Below are positions 17,474 through 25,762 of a stretch of 28,025 nt of DNA, piece after piece. The stretch covers positions 1-28,025 of the forward strand of contig JBKCXU010000038.1 in the NCBI GenBank assembly GCA_046316025.1. Direction: 5' to 3'. Made by a program: the position numbers and the translations under genes. This stretch comes from JAJTHJ01 sp046316025 (lineage in GTDB: Bacteria > Pseudomonadota > Gammaproteobacteria > Burkholderiales > Burkholderiaceae_F). Under the pieces are notes generated by a model that was not told the DNA's origin, made no database searches, and saw only the letters and a program-made list of their open reading frames with translations. Position 1 is the first letter of the stretch. Each line of letters starts with the position of its first letter.

Positions 17474-17494
17474 CGGTAGATCCTTTCCCAATCG

Positions 17495-18139
17495 ATGCTG
17501 AAGAGACACTTCCTGCGGCACCTGCTCGGCGCCGCGCTTCTGTCCGCAGCCGGCGCTGCGCTGGCGGCCCCCGCGCCCAAGGTGTTGGTGCTGGGCGACA
17601 GTTTATCGGCAGAGTACGGGCTGCCGCGCGAAACCGGCTGGGTCAAGTTGCTGGCCGATCGTTTACGCCAACAGGGATTTCCCCATGAGGTCGTCAACGC
17701 CAGCATCAGCGGCGAGACGACCAGTGGCGGCCGCACGCGCCTGCCCGCGCTGCTCAAGGAGTACCAACCGGCCATCGTGGTCGTCGAACTCGGCGCCAAC
17801 GACGGGTTGCGCGGTCTTCCGCTGGCGACCATGCGTGCCAACCTCGTCGCGATGATCGACGCCAGCCGCGCCACCGGCGCCAGGGTGTTGCTGGTCGGCA
17901 TCCGCGTGCCGCCCAACTACGGGCGCGAGTATTCCGAGCGCTTCTTTGCCACCTTCGCCGAGTTGGCGCGCGAGAAGAAGGTCGCACTCGCCCCGTTCCT
18001 GCTCGACGGGTTTGCGGAAAAGACCGAATCGTTCCAACCCGACCGCATCCACCCGGCGCAGTCGGCGCAGCCGCAGATGCTGGATAACGTCTGGCCGCAC
18101 CTGCGGCCGCTGCTTGGTGCGCCACGCGATGGCCGCTGA
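17495..18139 (+). CDS. tesA: GDSL-type arylesterase / acyl-CoA thioesterase I
   Basis: Periplasmic esterase and thioesterase of the SGNH family. The 214-aa protein starts with a signal peptide (about 1-25, LGAALLSAAGAALAA). Block I is VLVLGDSLSAEYGLP with nucleophile Ser36; block II includes the Gly of SISGETTSGGR; block III is GANDGLRG with Asn102; block V is QPDRIHP with Asp183 and His186. The start codon is only 21 bases from the divergent ABC gene start, and no good ribosome-binding site is visible. The 3' end overlaps selU by 11 bases. Confidence 0.93.
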   Translation: MLKRHFLRHLLGAALLSAAGAALAAPAPKVLVLGDSLSAEYGLPRETGWVKLLADRLRQQGFPHEVVNASISGETTSGGRTRLPALLKEYQPAIVVVELGANDGLRGLPLATMRANLVAMIDASRATGARVLLVGIRVPPNYGREYSERFFATFAELAREKKVALAPFLLDGFAEKTESFQPDRIHPAQSAQPQMLDNVWPHLRPLLGAPRDGR

Positions 18140-19205
18140 TGCGGCGGCCCTGCGCCGCGACATGGCCGAACCGGCGGCAGCGCTGGCGCGCTTGGCGGAG
18201 TACTCGACGATCATCGACGCGCGCAGCCCGGCCGAGTTCGCCGAAGACGCTCTGCCCGGTGCCATCAACTGCCCAGTGCTGGACGACGCGCAGCGGGCGC
18301 AAGTAGGCACGCTGTACAAACAGAATGCGCCCTTCGTTGCGCGCCGCGTCGGGGCTGCGCTGGCGGCGCGCAACATCGCTACGCTGCTGGAACGGCAACT
18401 TGCCGCGCAGCCGCGCGATTGGCGGCCACTCGTCTACTGCTGGCGCGGCGGCGAGCGCAGCGGCGCGCTGGCGCACGTGCTGCGACGGGTCGGCTGGCGC
18501 GCCCAGCAACTGGCCGGCGGCTATCGCGCGTGGCGCCGCATGGTGTTGGCTCAACTCGAGGTGCTGCCGGCGCGTTACCGCTGGCAAGTCGTCTGCGGAC
18601 CGACCGGCAGCGGCAAGAGTCGCCTGCTGCGCGCGCTGGCCGAGGCGGGCGCCCAGGTGCTCGACCTCGAAGAACTGGCGTGCCACCGCGGCTCGGTGCT
18701 GGGCGGGCTGCCCGGCGCGCCGCAACCTTCGCAAAAGCGGTTCGACGGGCTCATCTGGTGGGCCCTGCACTGCTTCGACCCCGCCAGGCCGGTGTACGTG
18801 GAATCCGAAAGCCGCAAGGTTGGCAACCTGCGCGTGCCGACGGCGCTGATCGACGCCATGCGCGCAGCGCCCTGCCTGCGCGTGGAACTGCCGCTGGCGC
18901 AGCGGGTGCTGCTGCTGCGCGAGGACTACTCGCACTTCGAGCGGGCACCCGCCGCACTGGCCGCGCAACTGGATTGCCTGGTGCCGCTGCACGGTCACGG
19001 GCCGGTGGCTCATTGGAAACAACTCGCCGTGGCCGGCGACTGGGCGGCGCTGGTCGAGCACCTGCTCACGCAGCACTACGACCCCGCCTACCGCCGCTCG
19101 CTGGAGGGCAACTTTCCGCAGGCGGCGCAGGGAGAGGCCCTGCCCCTCGATCGGGCCGACGCCGCGCACTATGCGGCGGCGGCGCGGGTGCTGCTGGCGC
19201 GTTGA
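18129..19205 (+). CDS. selU: tRNA 2-selenouridine synthase (rhodanese plus P-loop)
   Basis: Replaces the sulfur of 2-thiouridine at the wobble base of some tRNAs with selenium via a geranylated intermediate (MnmH). From ATG 18129 the protein is 358 aa, normal for the family. The N-terminal rhodanese-like domain (about 20-140) has IIDARSPAEFAEDALPGAIN and the catalytic loop VYCWRGGERSG with Cys104. A P-loop domain follows with CGPTGSGKSRLL (156-167) and ESESRKVGNLRVP. No selD or selA is in the window, so selenium supply must be encoded elsewhere. It is coupled to tesA by an 11-base overlap. Confidence 0.93.
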   Translation: MAADAAALRRDMAEPAAALARLAEYSTIIDARSPAEFAEDALPGAINCPVLDDAQRAQVGTLYKQNAPFVARRVGAALAARNIATLLERQLAAQPRDWRPLVYCWRGGERSGALAHVLRRVGWRAQQLAGGYRAWRRMVLAQLEVLPARYRWQVVCGPTGSGKSRLLRALAEAGAQVLDLEELACHRGSVLGGLPGAPQPSQKRFDGLIWWALHCFDPARPVYVESESRKVGNLRVPTALIDAMRAAPCLRVELPLAQRVLLLREDYSHFERAPAALAAQLDCLVPLHGHGPVAHWKQLAVAGDWAALVEHLLTQHYDPAYRRSLEGNFPQAAQGEALPLDRADAAHYAAAARVLLAR

Positions 19206-19216
19206 CGAATCCCGAC

Positions 19217-19235
19217 TGCCGCGCACGTCGCGGCA
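19217..19235. terminator. Hairpin between convergent selU and ppiD
   Basis: A 7-bp perfect inverted repeat (TGCCGCG at 19217-19223 and CGCGGCA at 19229-19235, loop of 5) lies in the 81-base gap between the two stop codons. There is no T-run on either side, so a terminator role is only suggested by position. Confidence 0.35.
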
Positions 19236-19286
19236 TCGAGTTCGCAACCGCCGTCTACGGAACGGCGCAACGCTCCGAACCGGGCG

Positions 19287-21212
19287 CTACTTCTTGTCCG
19301 CCTCGGCCCGCGCGGCCCGCAACTCGGGCTTGACGATCTCCGCCTTGTACTTGGTCTTCAATGCGTCGATATAGGCAAGGTCGTCGGCGCCGCCCAGCTG
19401 TTGCGTGAGCGCACGCGCGAGCGACTCGCGCTGCTGCGCGTCGGGCTGGTCGGGCACCTGCGCCGACAACACGCGGAACACGGCAAAGCCGCCACCGTCG
19501 AGTTCCGCGCCGACATGGGCGGGCAGCTTGGCGGCGGGCACCGCCATGATGGCTTTGACCGCCGCCGGCGGCAGGCCAGCCGCCTGCACCCGCGTCACGG
19601 ACCGCGGTGGACCGAAGCCGGTGTCGTTGGAGAACTTCTCCAGCGCAGCAAGCTTTTCGGCGCCAGCGGCCCGGGCAAGCTGGGCTGCCTCTTGGCGAAT
19701 CACCGCGGCACGCACCTCAGCCACCACCTGATCGAGCGCGGGTACCGCCGCCGGCCGATGCTCCAGCACGCGCGCGGCCGCGAGCATGTTGGGGGCGATC
19801 TCGATCGCCTCGGTGCTGCGCTTGTTGCGGATCGCTTCCTCGGCAAAGAGGGCCTGCGTGAGCTTGGGGCCGAACACCTGCGGCTGGCCCGGCTGCGCCG
19901 GAAGCCCGGCCCGGGTCAGGTCGTCCACGGTGCGCAGGGACAGCTTCAACTTGTCGGCCACCGCCTGCAGACTGTCGCCCTGCTCGTAGACGAGGTTGGT
20001 GAATTGCTCGGCCGCCTCGGCAAACTTCTTCTGCGCCTGCGCGCGGCGGTACTCGTTCTCGATCTCGCCGCGCACCTGCTCGAAGGGTTTCGCCTGCGCC
20101 GGCTTGACCTCGGTCACGCGGATGATGTGGAAGCCGAAGTCGCTTTCCACGAGGTCGCCGATCTCTCCCGGCTTCTGGCCGTAGGCGGCGTCCTCGAAGG
20201 GCTTGACCATCATGCCCCGGCGGAAAAAGCCGAGGTCGCCGCCCTTGTCGGCCGAGCCGGGATCCTTGGAGTGCTCACGCGCGAGCTTTTCGAAGTCGCC
20301 GGGATTCTTGCGCAACTGCACCAGCAGTTCTTCCGCCTTCTTGCGCGCACCGTCCTTGTCCTTGGCACTGCCGCCGTCGCCCGCGGTGAGCAGGATGTGG
20401 CTCGCCCTGCGCTGCTCGGGCTCGCCGTAGCGCGACAGATTCTGCTCGTAGTAGCCGCGCAACTCGGCCTCGGGCACGGCGATCTGGGCCGCTGCGTCGT
20501 CCAGGCTCAGCACCAGGTATTCGACCTTCATGCTCTCCGGCGTCTGGAAGGTGCTGCGATTGGCCTCGTAGTACGCCTTGATCTGCGCTTCGGTGGGGCT
20601 GAACTTGGCCGCGAAGTCGGCGGGCGCGAAGCGCAGTTCGCGCACCTCGCGCTTCTCGTCGACGGCGCGCTGCAGGCGGTCGATCACGCTCTGCGGGGCG
20701 ATCGCCGACTCGCTCACCGCCCGCAGCAACTGCTCGCGCAGCAGTTCGTCGTGCACGTCGCGCTCGAACTGAGGCTCGCTGCGCCCCTGCGAGGCCAGCA
20801 GGCTCTTGTAGCGCTCGTAACTGAACTTGCCGTCCTGCTGAAAGGCCGGGATCGAGGCGATCACCTCTTGCAGACGCTGCGGCGAGATCGCCATGTGGTC
20901 GCGCGCCGCCTCGCGCATCACCGCGCGCTCGGCGAGTAACGACTCCAGCGTCGCCGCCCGCACCGCATCGTTGTCGAAGAGCTTGGGATCGAAGTTGCCG
21001 CCCATCGCCTGGCGCATCTGCTCCAGCCGCTGCCGCTGCGCGTTGTCCAGTTCCTGCGGCGAAATCGGCTCGCCATCCAAGCGCGCCACGGCGGCATCTG
21101 CCTCGGACATCCGGCTGTAGCTGTAGATACCGGTGACGACGAAGGACGGGAACACCAGCGCCAGCAGGAAGAACATCAACCAGCGGCGGTGCGAGCGGAT
21201 CGATTCGAGCAT
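19287..21212 (-). CDS. ppiD: Membrane-anchored peptidyl-prolyl isomerase / periplasmic chaperone PpiD
   Basis: Inner-membrane-anchored folding factor for envelope proteins. The start is ATG 21212 (641 aa), with AGGAA upstream and the family start MLESIRSHRRWLMFFLLALV; a frame-open GTG or ATG further up would run into the tRNA terminator. One transmembrane helix (about 11-31) is followed by a SurA-N-like chaperone region. The parvulin domain (about 267-368) has RRASHILLTAGDGG, LAREHSKDPGSADKGGDLGF and DFGFHIIRVTEVKPAQ. The C-terminal part is Lys/Ala-rich. Its position after hupB and the Val and Asp tRNAs is the usual betaproteobacterial order. Confidence 0.93.
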   Translation of the reverse strand: MLESIRSHRRWLMFFLLALVFPSFVVTGIYSYSRMSEADAAVARLDGEPISPQELDNAQRQRLEQMRQAMGGNFDPKLFDNDAVRAATLESLLAERAVMREAARDHMAISPQRLQEVIASIPAFQQDGKFSYERYKSLLASQGRSEPQFERDVHDELLREQLLRAVSESAIAPQSVIDRLQRAVDEKREVRELRFAPADFAAKFSPTEAQIKAYYEANRSTFQTPESMKVEYLVLSLDDAAAQIAVPEAELRGYYEQNLSRYGEPEQRRASHILLTAGDGGSAKDKDGARKKAEELLVQLRKNPGDFEKLAREHSKDPGSADKGGDLGFFRRGMMVKPFEDAAYGQKPGEIGDLVESDFGFHIIRVTEVKPAQAKPFEQVRGEIENEYRRAQAQKKFAEAAEQFTNLVYEQGDSLQAVADKLKLSLRTVDDLTRAGLPAQPGQPQVFGPKLTQALFAEEAIRNKRSTEAIEIAPNMLAAARVLEHRPAAVPALDQVVAEVRAAVIRQEAAQLARAAGAEKLAALEKFSNDTGFGPPRSVTRVQAAGLPPAAVKAIMAVPAAKLPAHVGAELDGGGFAVFRVLSAQVPDQPDAQQRESLARALTQQLGGADDLAYIDALKTKYKAEIVKPELRAARAEADKK

Positions 21213-21240
21213 TGCGTGCGTTCCTGCGGCAGAAGTGCAT

Positions 21241-21268
21241 AAAAAAAGGCGAACCAAGTTCGCCTTTT
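21241..21268 (-). terminator. Intrinsic terminator after the tRNA pair
   Basis: An 11-bp perfect stem (21258-21268 with 21244-21254) around a 3-base loop ends in a run of seven T on the minus strand (21247-21241). It begins 6 bases after the tRNA-Asp CCA end and lies upstream of the ppiD start, so it ends tRNA transcription and separates ppiD. Confidence 0.88.
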
Positions 21269-21274
21269 CGAGTC

Positions 21275-21351
21275 TGGCGGAGTGGACGGGACTCGAACCC
21301 GCGACCCCCGGCGTGACAGGCCGGTATTCTAACCGACTGAACTACCACTCC
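21275..21351 (-). tRNA. tRNA-Asp (anticodon GTC)
   Basis: 77 bases including an encoded CCA. It begins GGAGTGGTAGTTCAGTCGG on the minus strand, has GTC at 21317-21315 in the loop CTGTCAC, and a TTCGAGTCCC T-arm. The acceptor stem GGAGTGG / CCACTCC pairs perfectly. It is cotranscribed with the upstream tRNA-Val. Confidence 0.97.
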
Positions 21352-21381
21352 ATCCTGGCGACGGTGCGCCTGCGGCAATCT

Positions 21382-21457
21382 TGGTGGGTGCTGAGAGGTT
21401 CGAACTCCCGACCTACGCCTTGTAAGGGCGCCGCTCTACCAACTGAGCTAAGCACCC
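21382..21457 (-). tRNA. tRNA-Val (anticodon TAC)
   Basis: 76 bases including CCA. It begins GGGTGCTTAGCTCAGTTGG on the minus strand, has TAC at 21424-21422 in CTTACAA, and ends GCACCCACCA. The acceptor stem GGGTGCT / AGCACCC is fully paired. It lies 30 bases upstream of tRNA-Asp and 39 bases after the hupB stop. Confidence 0.97.
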
Positions 21458-21496
21458 TCGCTGCTGCCGCATTGCGAACGCGCCGCAAAGAAACCG

Positions 21497-21769
21497 TTAG
21501 TTTATCGAGTCCTTGAGCGCTTTGCCAGCGCGGAACTTCACGACCTTGGAGGCGGGGATTTTCACCGCGGCGCCCGTGCGCGGATTACGCCCTGTGCGCG
21601 CGCTGCGTCGGCCGACGGCAAAAGTGCCGAAACCGACGATCGTCACCGCGTTGCCCTTTTTTAACGACGTCCGCACACCACCCACCAGCGCGTCGAGCGC
21701 GCGCCCGGCAGCCGCCTTTGAAATGTCGGCCTGCTTGGCGACATGCTCGATCAGATCCTGCTTGTTCAT
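21497..21769 (-). CDS. hupB: DNA-binding protein HU-beta
   Basis: Small histone-like dimer that bends and compacts DNA. The 90-aa length is exact for the family. MNKQDLIEHVAKQADISKA begins the helical part. VGFGTFAVGRRSARTGRNPR is the conserved turn into the DNA-binding arm, with the Arg-Asn-Pro tip that inserts into the minor groove, and KVVKFRAGKALKDSIN closes the fold. It follows lon across a 117-base gap with a terminator, so it probably has its own promoter there. Confidence 0.97.
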   Translation of the reverse strand: MNKQDLIEHVAKQADISKAAAGRALDALVGGVRTSLKKGNAVTIVGFGTFAVGRRSARTGRNPRTGAAVKIPASKVVKFRAGKALKDSIN

Positions 21770-21796
21770 GCTGCCCCCTCTCGTCGCGGTTCAAGT

Positions 21797-21824
21797 AAAA
21801 GCGCCCGCAGGCAAGGCGGGCGCT
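21797..21824 (-). terminator. Intrinsic terminator after lon
   Basis: On the minus strand a perfect 9-bp GC-rich stem (AGCGCCCGC at 21824-21816, GCGGGCGCT at 21808-21800) with a 7-base loop is followed by four T. It lies between the lon stop at 21887 and the hupB start, and fits as the end of the clpX/lon transcript. Confidence 0.75.
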
Positions 21825-21886
21825 GTGCAATATCTATAGCGTCTGTAGCGGAACTTTAGCAGGTCGCCGCGGTCGCGGCCATCCGC

Positions 21887-24292
21887 TCAATGCGGGCGGA
21901 CCTCCACAATGGCCGGCGCCGCTGCTGCCGCCGCCGGCGCCGTCGCGTCGTCATCGGACAAGGGCTGGGGCGGGCGGGTCAGCGCGACCTCCAGCACCTT
22001 GTCGATCCACTTGACGGGGATCAGTTCGAGGCGGTTCTTCACGTTGTCCGGAATCTCGGCCAGGTCCTTGACGTTCTCTTCCGGGATCAACACGGTCTTG
22101 ATCCCGCCACGCAGTGCGGCCAGCAACTTTTCCTTAAGCCCGCCGATGGCGAGCACCTCGCCGCGCAGCGTGATCTCGCCGGTCATCGCCACGTCCGGCC
22201 GCACCGGAATGCCGGCCAGCGCCGATACGAAGGCAGTGGTCATGGCGATGCCCGCGCTCGGCCCGTCCTTGGGGGTGGCGCCCTCGGGCAGGTGAATGTG
22301 GACGTCGTGTTTGTCGAAAACTTCGTCCTTCAGGCCGAGCCGCCTGGCGCGCGCGCGCACCACGGTGCGCGCCGCTTCGACCGACTCTTTCATCACGTCG
22401 CCGAGCGACCCGGTGCGCAGGATGTTGCCCTTGCCCGGCATCACCGTCGCCTCGATCGTCAGCAGCTCGCCGCCGACTTCGGTCCAGGCCAGACCCGTGA
22501 CCTGACCGATCTGCGCTTCCTTCTCGGCCACGCCAAAGGTGTAGCGACGCACACCGAGGAACTTGTCCAGATTGCGCGGCGTGACACGGGTGAGCTTCTC
22601 CGCGTCCTTCTTGGTGAGCGCCGTGCGCACCACCTTGCGGCAGACCTTGGACAACTCGCGCTCCAGCGCACGCACGCCGGCTTCGCGCGTGTAGTAGCGA
22701 ATGAGGTCACGGATAGCGGCATCGGCGAGCGTCCATTCGCCCTCCTTGAGGCCATTCGCCTCGCTCACTTTCGCGAGCAGATGGCGCTTCGCGATTTCGA
22801 CCTTCTCATCCTCGGTATAGCCCGGGATGCGAATGATCTCCATGCGGTCCAGCAGCGGCTGCGGCATGCGGAGCGAATTCGCCGTGGTGACGAACATCAC
22901 ATCCGAAAGATCGTAATCCACTTCCAGATAGTGATCGGCGAAAGTGCTGTTCTGTTCAGGATCAAGCACTTCGAGCAAGGCTGACGAAGGATCACCCCGC
23001 CAATCCGCACCCAGCTTGTCAATCTCATCCAGCAGGAAAAGCGGATTGGAGGTTTTGGCCTTCTTCATCCCCTGAATAACCTTACCGGGCATGGAGCCGA
23101 TATAGGTCCGGCGATGGCCGCGCACTTCCGCCTCATCCCGCACGCCGCCGAGCGACATGCGCACAAAATTCCGCCCCGTCGCCTTGGCGATGGATTTGCC
23201 GAGTGAGGTCTTGCCAACCCCAGGCGGGCCCACCAAACACAGGATCGGCCCGCGGATTTTTGGCGAGCGTGACTGCACCGCCAGATATTCGATGATGCGT
23301 TCCTTGACCTTCTCAAGCCCATAGTGATCGGCATCGAGAACCTTCTCCGCCGCCACGATATCCTTGCGCACCCGGCTTTGCTTCTTCCAGGGAATGGAGA
23401 GCATCCAATCCAGGTAATTGCGCACGACCGTCGCTTCCGCGCTCATGGGGCTCATGCTGCGGAGTTTCTTGACCTCAGCGAGGGCCTTTTCGCGCGCTTC
23501 CTTGGAGAATTTGGTGGCTTTGATCTTGGCTTCGATTTCGGCGATTTCGTCCTTGCCGTCCTCGCCTTCGCCAAGCTCCTTCTGGATCGCCTTCAATTGT
23601 TCGTTGAGGTAATATTCGCGCTGCGTCTTTTCCATCTGCCGCTTCACGCGGCTGCGGATGCGCTTTTCCACCTGCAATACGCCGATCTCGCCTTCCATAT
23701 GGGCGAAGACCTTCTCGAGCCGCGCAGCGACCGAGGGCAGTTCCAGCAATTCCTGCTTTTCCGGGATTTTAAGGCCCAGATGCGATGCAATGGTATCCGC
23801 CAGTTTCGATGCATCTTCGATCTGATTGACCGAAACCAGCACCTCAGGCGCGATCTTCTTGTTCAGCTTGATGTATTGTTCGAATTGCGCGACCACGGTG
23901 CGTGCGAGCGCTTCCGTCTCACGCCCTTCAATCGGCGGTTCTTCGATCTTCTCAACGAAGGCTTCGAAGTAGGGCGCGGTTTCCTTATAGCCGGCCACGC
24001 GCGCGCGCCGCCCGCCTTCGACCAGCACCTTCACCGTTCCATCGGGCAGTTTCAGCAATTGCAGCACTGTGGAAATCGTGCCGATCTGGAACAGATCATC
24101 GGCACCCGGATCATCCTGGCCGGCATTTTTCTGGGCAACAAGCAGGATCTGCTTGTCATCCTTCATCACCGCCTCGAGGGCACGCACGGATTTCTCCCGG
24201 CCCACGAAAAGCGGCACGATCATATGGGGGAATACAACGATATCCCGCAAAGGCAGTACAGGAAGGATATCGCCACGCAGCGTTTCAGTCAT
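21887..24292 (-). CDS. lon: ATP-dependent protease Lon, apparent alpha/beta chimera
   Basis: Degrades misfolded and short-lived regulatory proteins in the cytosol as a hexamer. The 801-aa frame is complete: N-terminal domain (about 8-205), AAA+ core with Walker A VGPPGVGKTSLGKS (355-368) and Walker B FLLDEIDK, and the protease domain with the Ser679-Lys722 dyad (DGPSAG and GGLKEK). The start is ATG 24292 after a GAGG site. Residues up to about 535 read as alphaproteobacterial Lon (for example VDYDLSDVMFVTTANSL and DAAIRDLIRYYTREAGVR), while residues after about 545 (ELSKVCRKVVRTALTKK and RTGSLGDVMKESVEAARTVV) read as betaproteobacterial. The codon style shifts at the same place. The enzyme would be expected to work if the join is real. 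Confidence 0.9.
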   Translation of the reverse strand: MTETLRGDILPVLPLRDIVVFPHMIVPLFVGREKSVRALEAVMKDDKQILLVAQKNAGQDDPGADDLFQIGTISTVLQLLKLPDGTVKVLVEGGRRARVAGYKETAPYFEAFVEKIEEPPIEGRETEALARTVVAQFEQYIKLNKKIAPEVLVSVNQIEDASKLADTIASHLGLKIPEKQELLELPSVAARLEKVFAHMEGEIGVLQVEKRIRSRVKRQMEKTQREYYLNEQLKAIQKELGEGEDGKDEIAEIEAKIKATKFSKEAREKALAEVKKLRSMSPMSAEATVVRNYLDWMLSIPWKKQSRVRKDIVAAEKVLDADHYGLEKVKERIIEYLAVQSRSPKIRGPILCLVGPPGVGKTSLGKSIAKATGRNFVRMSLGGVRDEAEVRGHRRTYIGSMPGKVIQGMKKAKTSNPLFLLDEIDKLGADWRGDPSSALLEVLDPEQNSTFADHYLEVDYDLSDVMFVTTANSLRMPQPLLDRMEIIRIPGYTEDEKVEIAKRHLLAKVSEANGLKEGEWTLADAAIRDLIRYYTREAGVRALERELSKVCRKVVRTALTKKDAEKLTRVTPRNLDKFLGVRRYTFGVAEKEAQIGQVTGLAWTEVGGELLTIEATVMPGKGNILRTGSLGDVMKESVEAARTVVRARARRLGLKDEVFDKHDVHIHLPEGATPKDGPSAGIAMTTAFVSALAGIPVRPDVAMTGEITLRGEVLAIGGLKEKLLAALRGGIKTVLIPEENVKDLAEIPDNVKNRLELIPVKWIDKVLEVALTRPPQPLSDDDATAPAAAAAAPAIVEVRPH

Positions 24293-24408
24293 GTGACCTC
24301 ACTATGGACAGTCGGCACCCGGCCTGCCCAAGGGCGGCTCAGGCGGGGCGTCTAAGGCGTATATTTTGGTCCTTGCGGACGCCCCCACAAGGCCTTGACA
24401 CGGGCGCC

Positions 24409-25665
24409 TCAGGCTGAAGATTGCTCCGCGGCGCGTTCGCCATAAATGAACAGAGGTTGGGCGCGGCCTTCGGCCACGTCGCCATTCACCACAACCTCTT
24501 CCACCGTCTCAATCCCCGGCAATACGAACATGGTGTTCAGCAGGATGGATTCCATGATCGAACGCAGGCCGCGCGCGCCGGTCTTGCGTTGAATGGCCCG
24601 CTTGGCAACAGCGCGCAGCGCGTCTTCCGTGAAGGAAAGCTTGGCGCCTTCCATTTCAAACAGGCGGCCGTATTGCTTGACCAGCGCGTTCTTGGGCTTG
24701 GTCAGGATTTCGATCAGCGCCTTTTCGTCCAGATCCTCAAGCGTTGCCACCACGGGCAAGCGGCCAATGAATTCCGGGATAAGGCCGAATTTCAGCAAAT
24801 CCTCGGGCTCCACCTCACGCAGGATTTCCCCGGTACGGCGCTCATCCGGGTCGCGCACTTCAGCGCCGAAGCCAATGCCCGAACCCGTGCCGCGGGCGCT
24901 GATGATCTTTTCAAGCCCGGCAAAGGCGCCACCGCAAATGAACAGGATGTTCGACGTATCCACTTGCAGGAATTCCTGCTGCGGATGCTTGCGCCCACCC
25001 TGCGGCGGCACGGAAGCGACCGTGCCTTCCATGATCTTGAGCAGCGCCTGCTGCACCCCCTCACCGCTCACGTCGCGCGTGATGGAAGGGTTGTCGGATT
25101 TGCGGCTGATCTTGTCCACTTCATCAATATAGACAATGCCGCGCTGGGCACGTTCCACATTGTAATCCGCGGCTTGCAGCAACTTGAGGATAATGTTCTC
25201 CACATCCTCACCCACATAGCCGGCTTCGGTGAGCGTGGTGGCATCCGCCATGGTGAAGGGCACATCCAGAATGCGGGCCAGCGTCTGCGCCAGCAGCGTC
25301 TTGCCCGAACCGGTCGGCCCAACCAGCATGATGTTGGATTTGGCAATCTCAACATCCGCACCCTTACCGCCCTGCCCCAGCCGCTTGTAATGGTTGTGGA
25401 CAGCGACAGACAGCACACGCTTGGCGTGTTCCTGGCCGATCACATAATCATCCAGAACCTTGCAGATTTCCTTCGGTGTCGGCACCCCATCGCGCGACTT
25501 CACCAGATGCGTCTTATGCTCTTCACGGATGATATCCATGCAGAGTTCCACGCATTCATCGCAGATGAAAACAGTAGGCCCAGCGATCAGCTTGCGGACC
25601 TCATGCTGCGACTTCCCGCAGAAGGAGCAGTAGAGGGTATTCTTGGAATCGCCGGACTTGCTCAT
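24409..25665 (-). CDS. clpX: ClpXP protease ATPase subunit ClpX
   Basis: Unfolds tagged substrates and feeds them to ClpP. The 418-aa length is standard. The N-terminal zinc-binding domain has Cys13, Cys16, Cys35 and Cys38 (LYCSFCGK and ICDECVELC). The AAA+ core has Walker A VGPTGSGKTLLAQ (115-127), GYVGEDVENII pore-1 region, and Walker B IVYIDEVDKI, followed by the RDVSGEGVQQALLKI and GLIPEFIGRLPV motifs. The stretch HLVKSRDGVPTPKEICKVLD is of alphaproteobacterial type. It lies 97 bases after clpP; the gap holds a 6-bp hairpin (25716-25721 with 25728-25733) without a T-run, so transcription may continue from clpP. The 116-base gap to lon shows no clear site. Confidence 0.97.
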   Translation of the reverse strand: MSKSGDSKNTLYCSFCGKSQHEVRKLIAGPTVFICDECVELCMDIIREEHKTHLVKSRDGVPTPKEICKVLDDYVIGQEHAKRVLSVAVHNHYKRLGQGGKGADVEIAKSNIMLVGPTGSGKTLLAQTLARILDVPFTMADATTLTEAGYVGEDVENIILKLLQAADYNVERAQRGIVYIDEVDKISRKSDNPSITRDVSGEGVQQALLKIMEGTVASVPPQGGRKHPQQEFLQVDTSNILFICGGAFAGLEKIISARGTGSGIGFGAEVRDPDERRTGEILREVEPEDLLKFGLIPEFIGRLPVVATLEDLDEKALIEILTKPKNALVKQYGRLFEMEGAKLSFTEDALRAVAKRAIQRKTGARGLRSIMESILLNTMFVLPGIETVEEVVVNGDVAEGRAQPLFIYGERAAEQSSA

Positions 25666-25762
25666 ACCGTCTCCATGCGGCCGCGATTTGCGGGCCGCGA
25701 TTCACACATCATACTCCCCGAAGCCTGTCGGGGAAAGCACAGCCGGGCGTAAAGGCGCCCGA

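Noticed and set aside
24293..24408. Possible heat-shock promoter between clpX and lon
   Set aside because: I could not find a pair of boxes at the right spacing that resembles the sigma-32 consensus; only weak 5-bp hairpins are visible.
25716..25733. Hairpin between clpP and clpX as a terminator
   Set aside because: Only a 6-bp stem with no T-run on the minus strand; clpP and clpX are usually cotranscribed.
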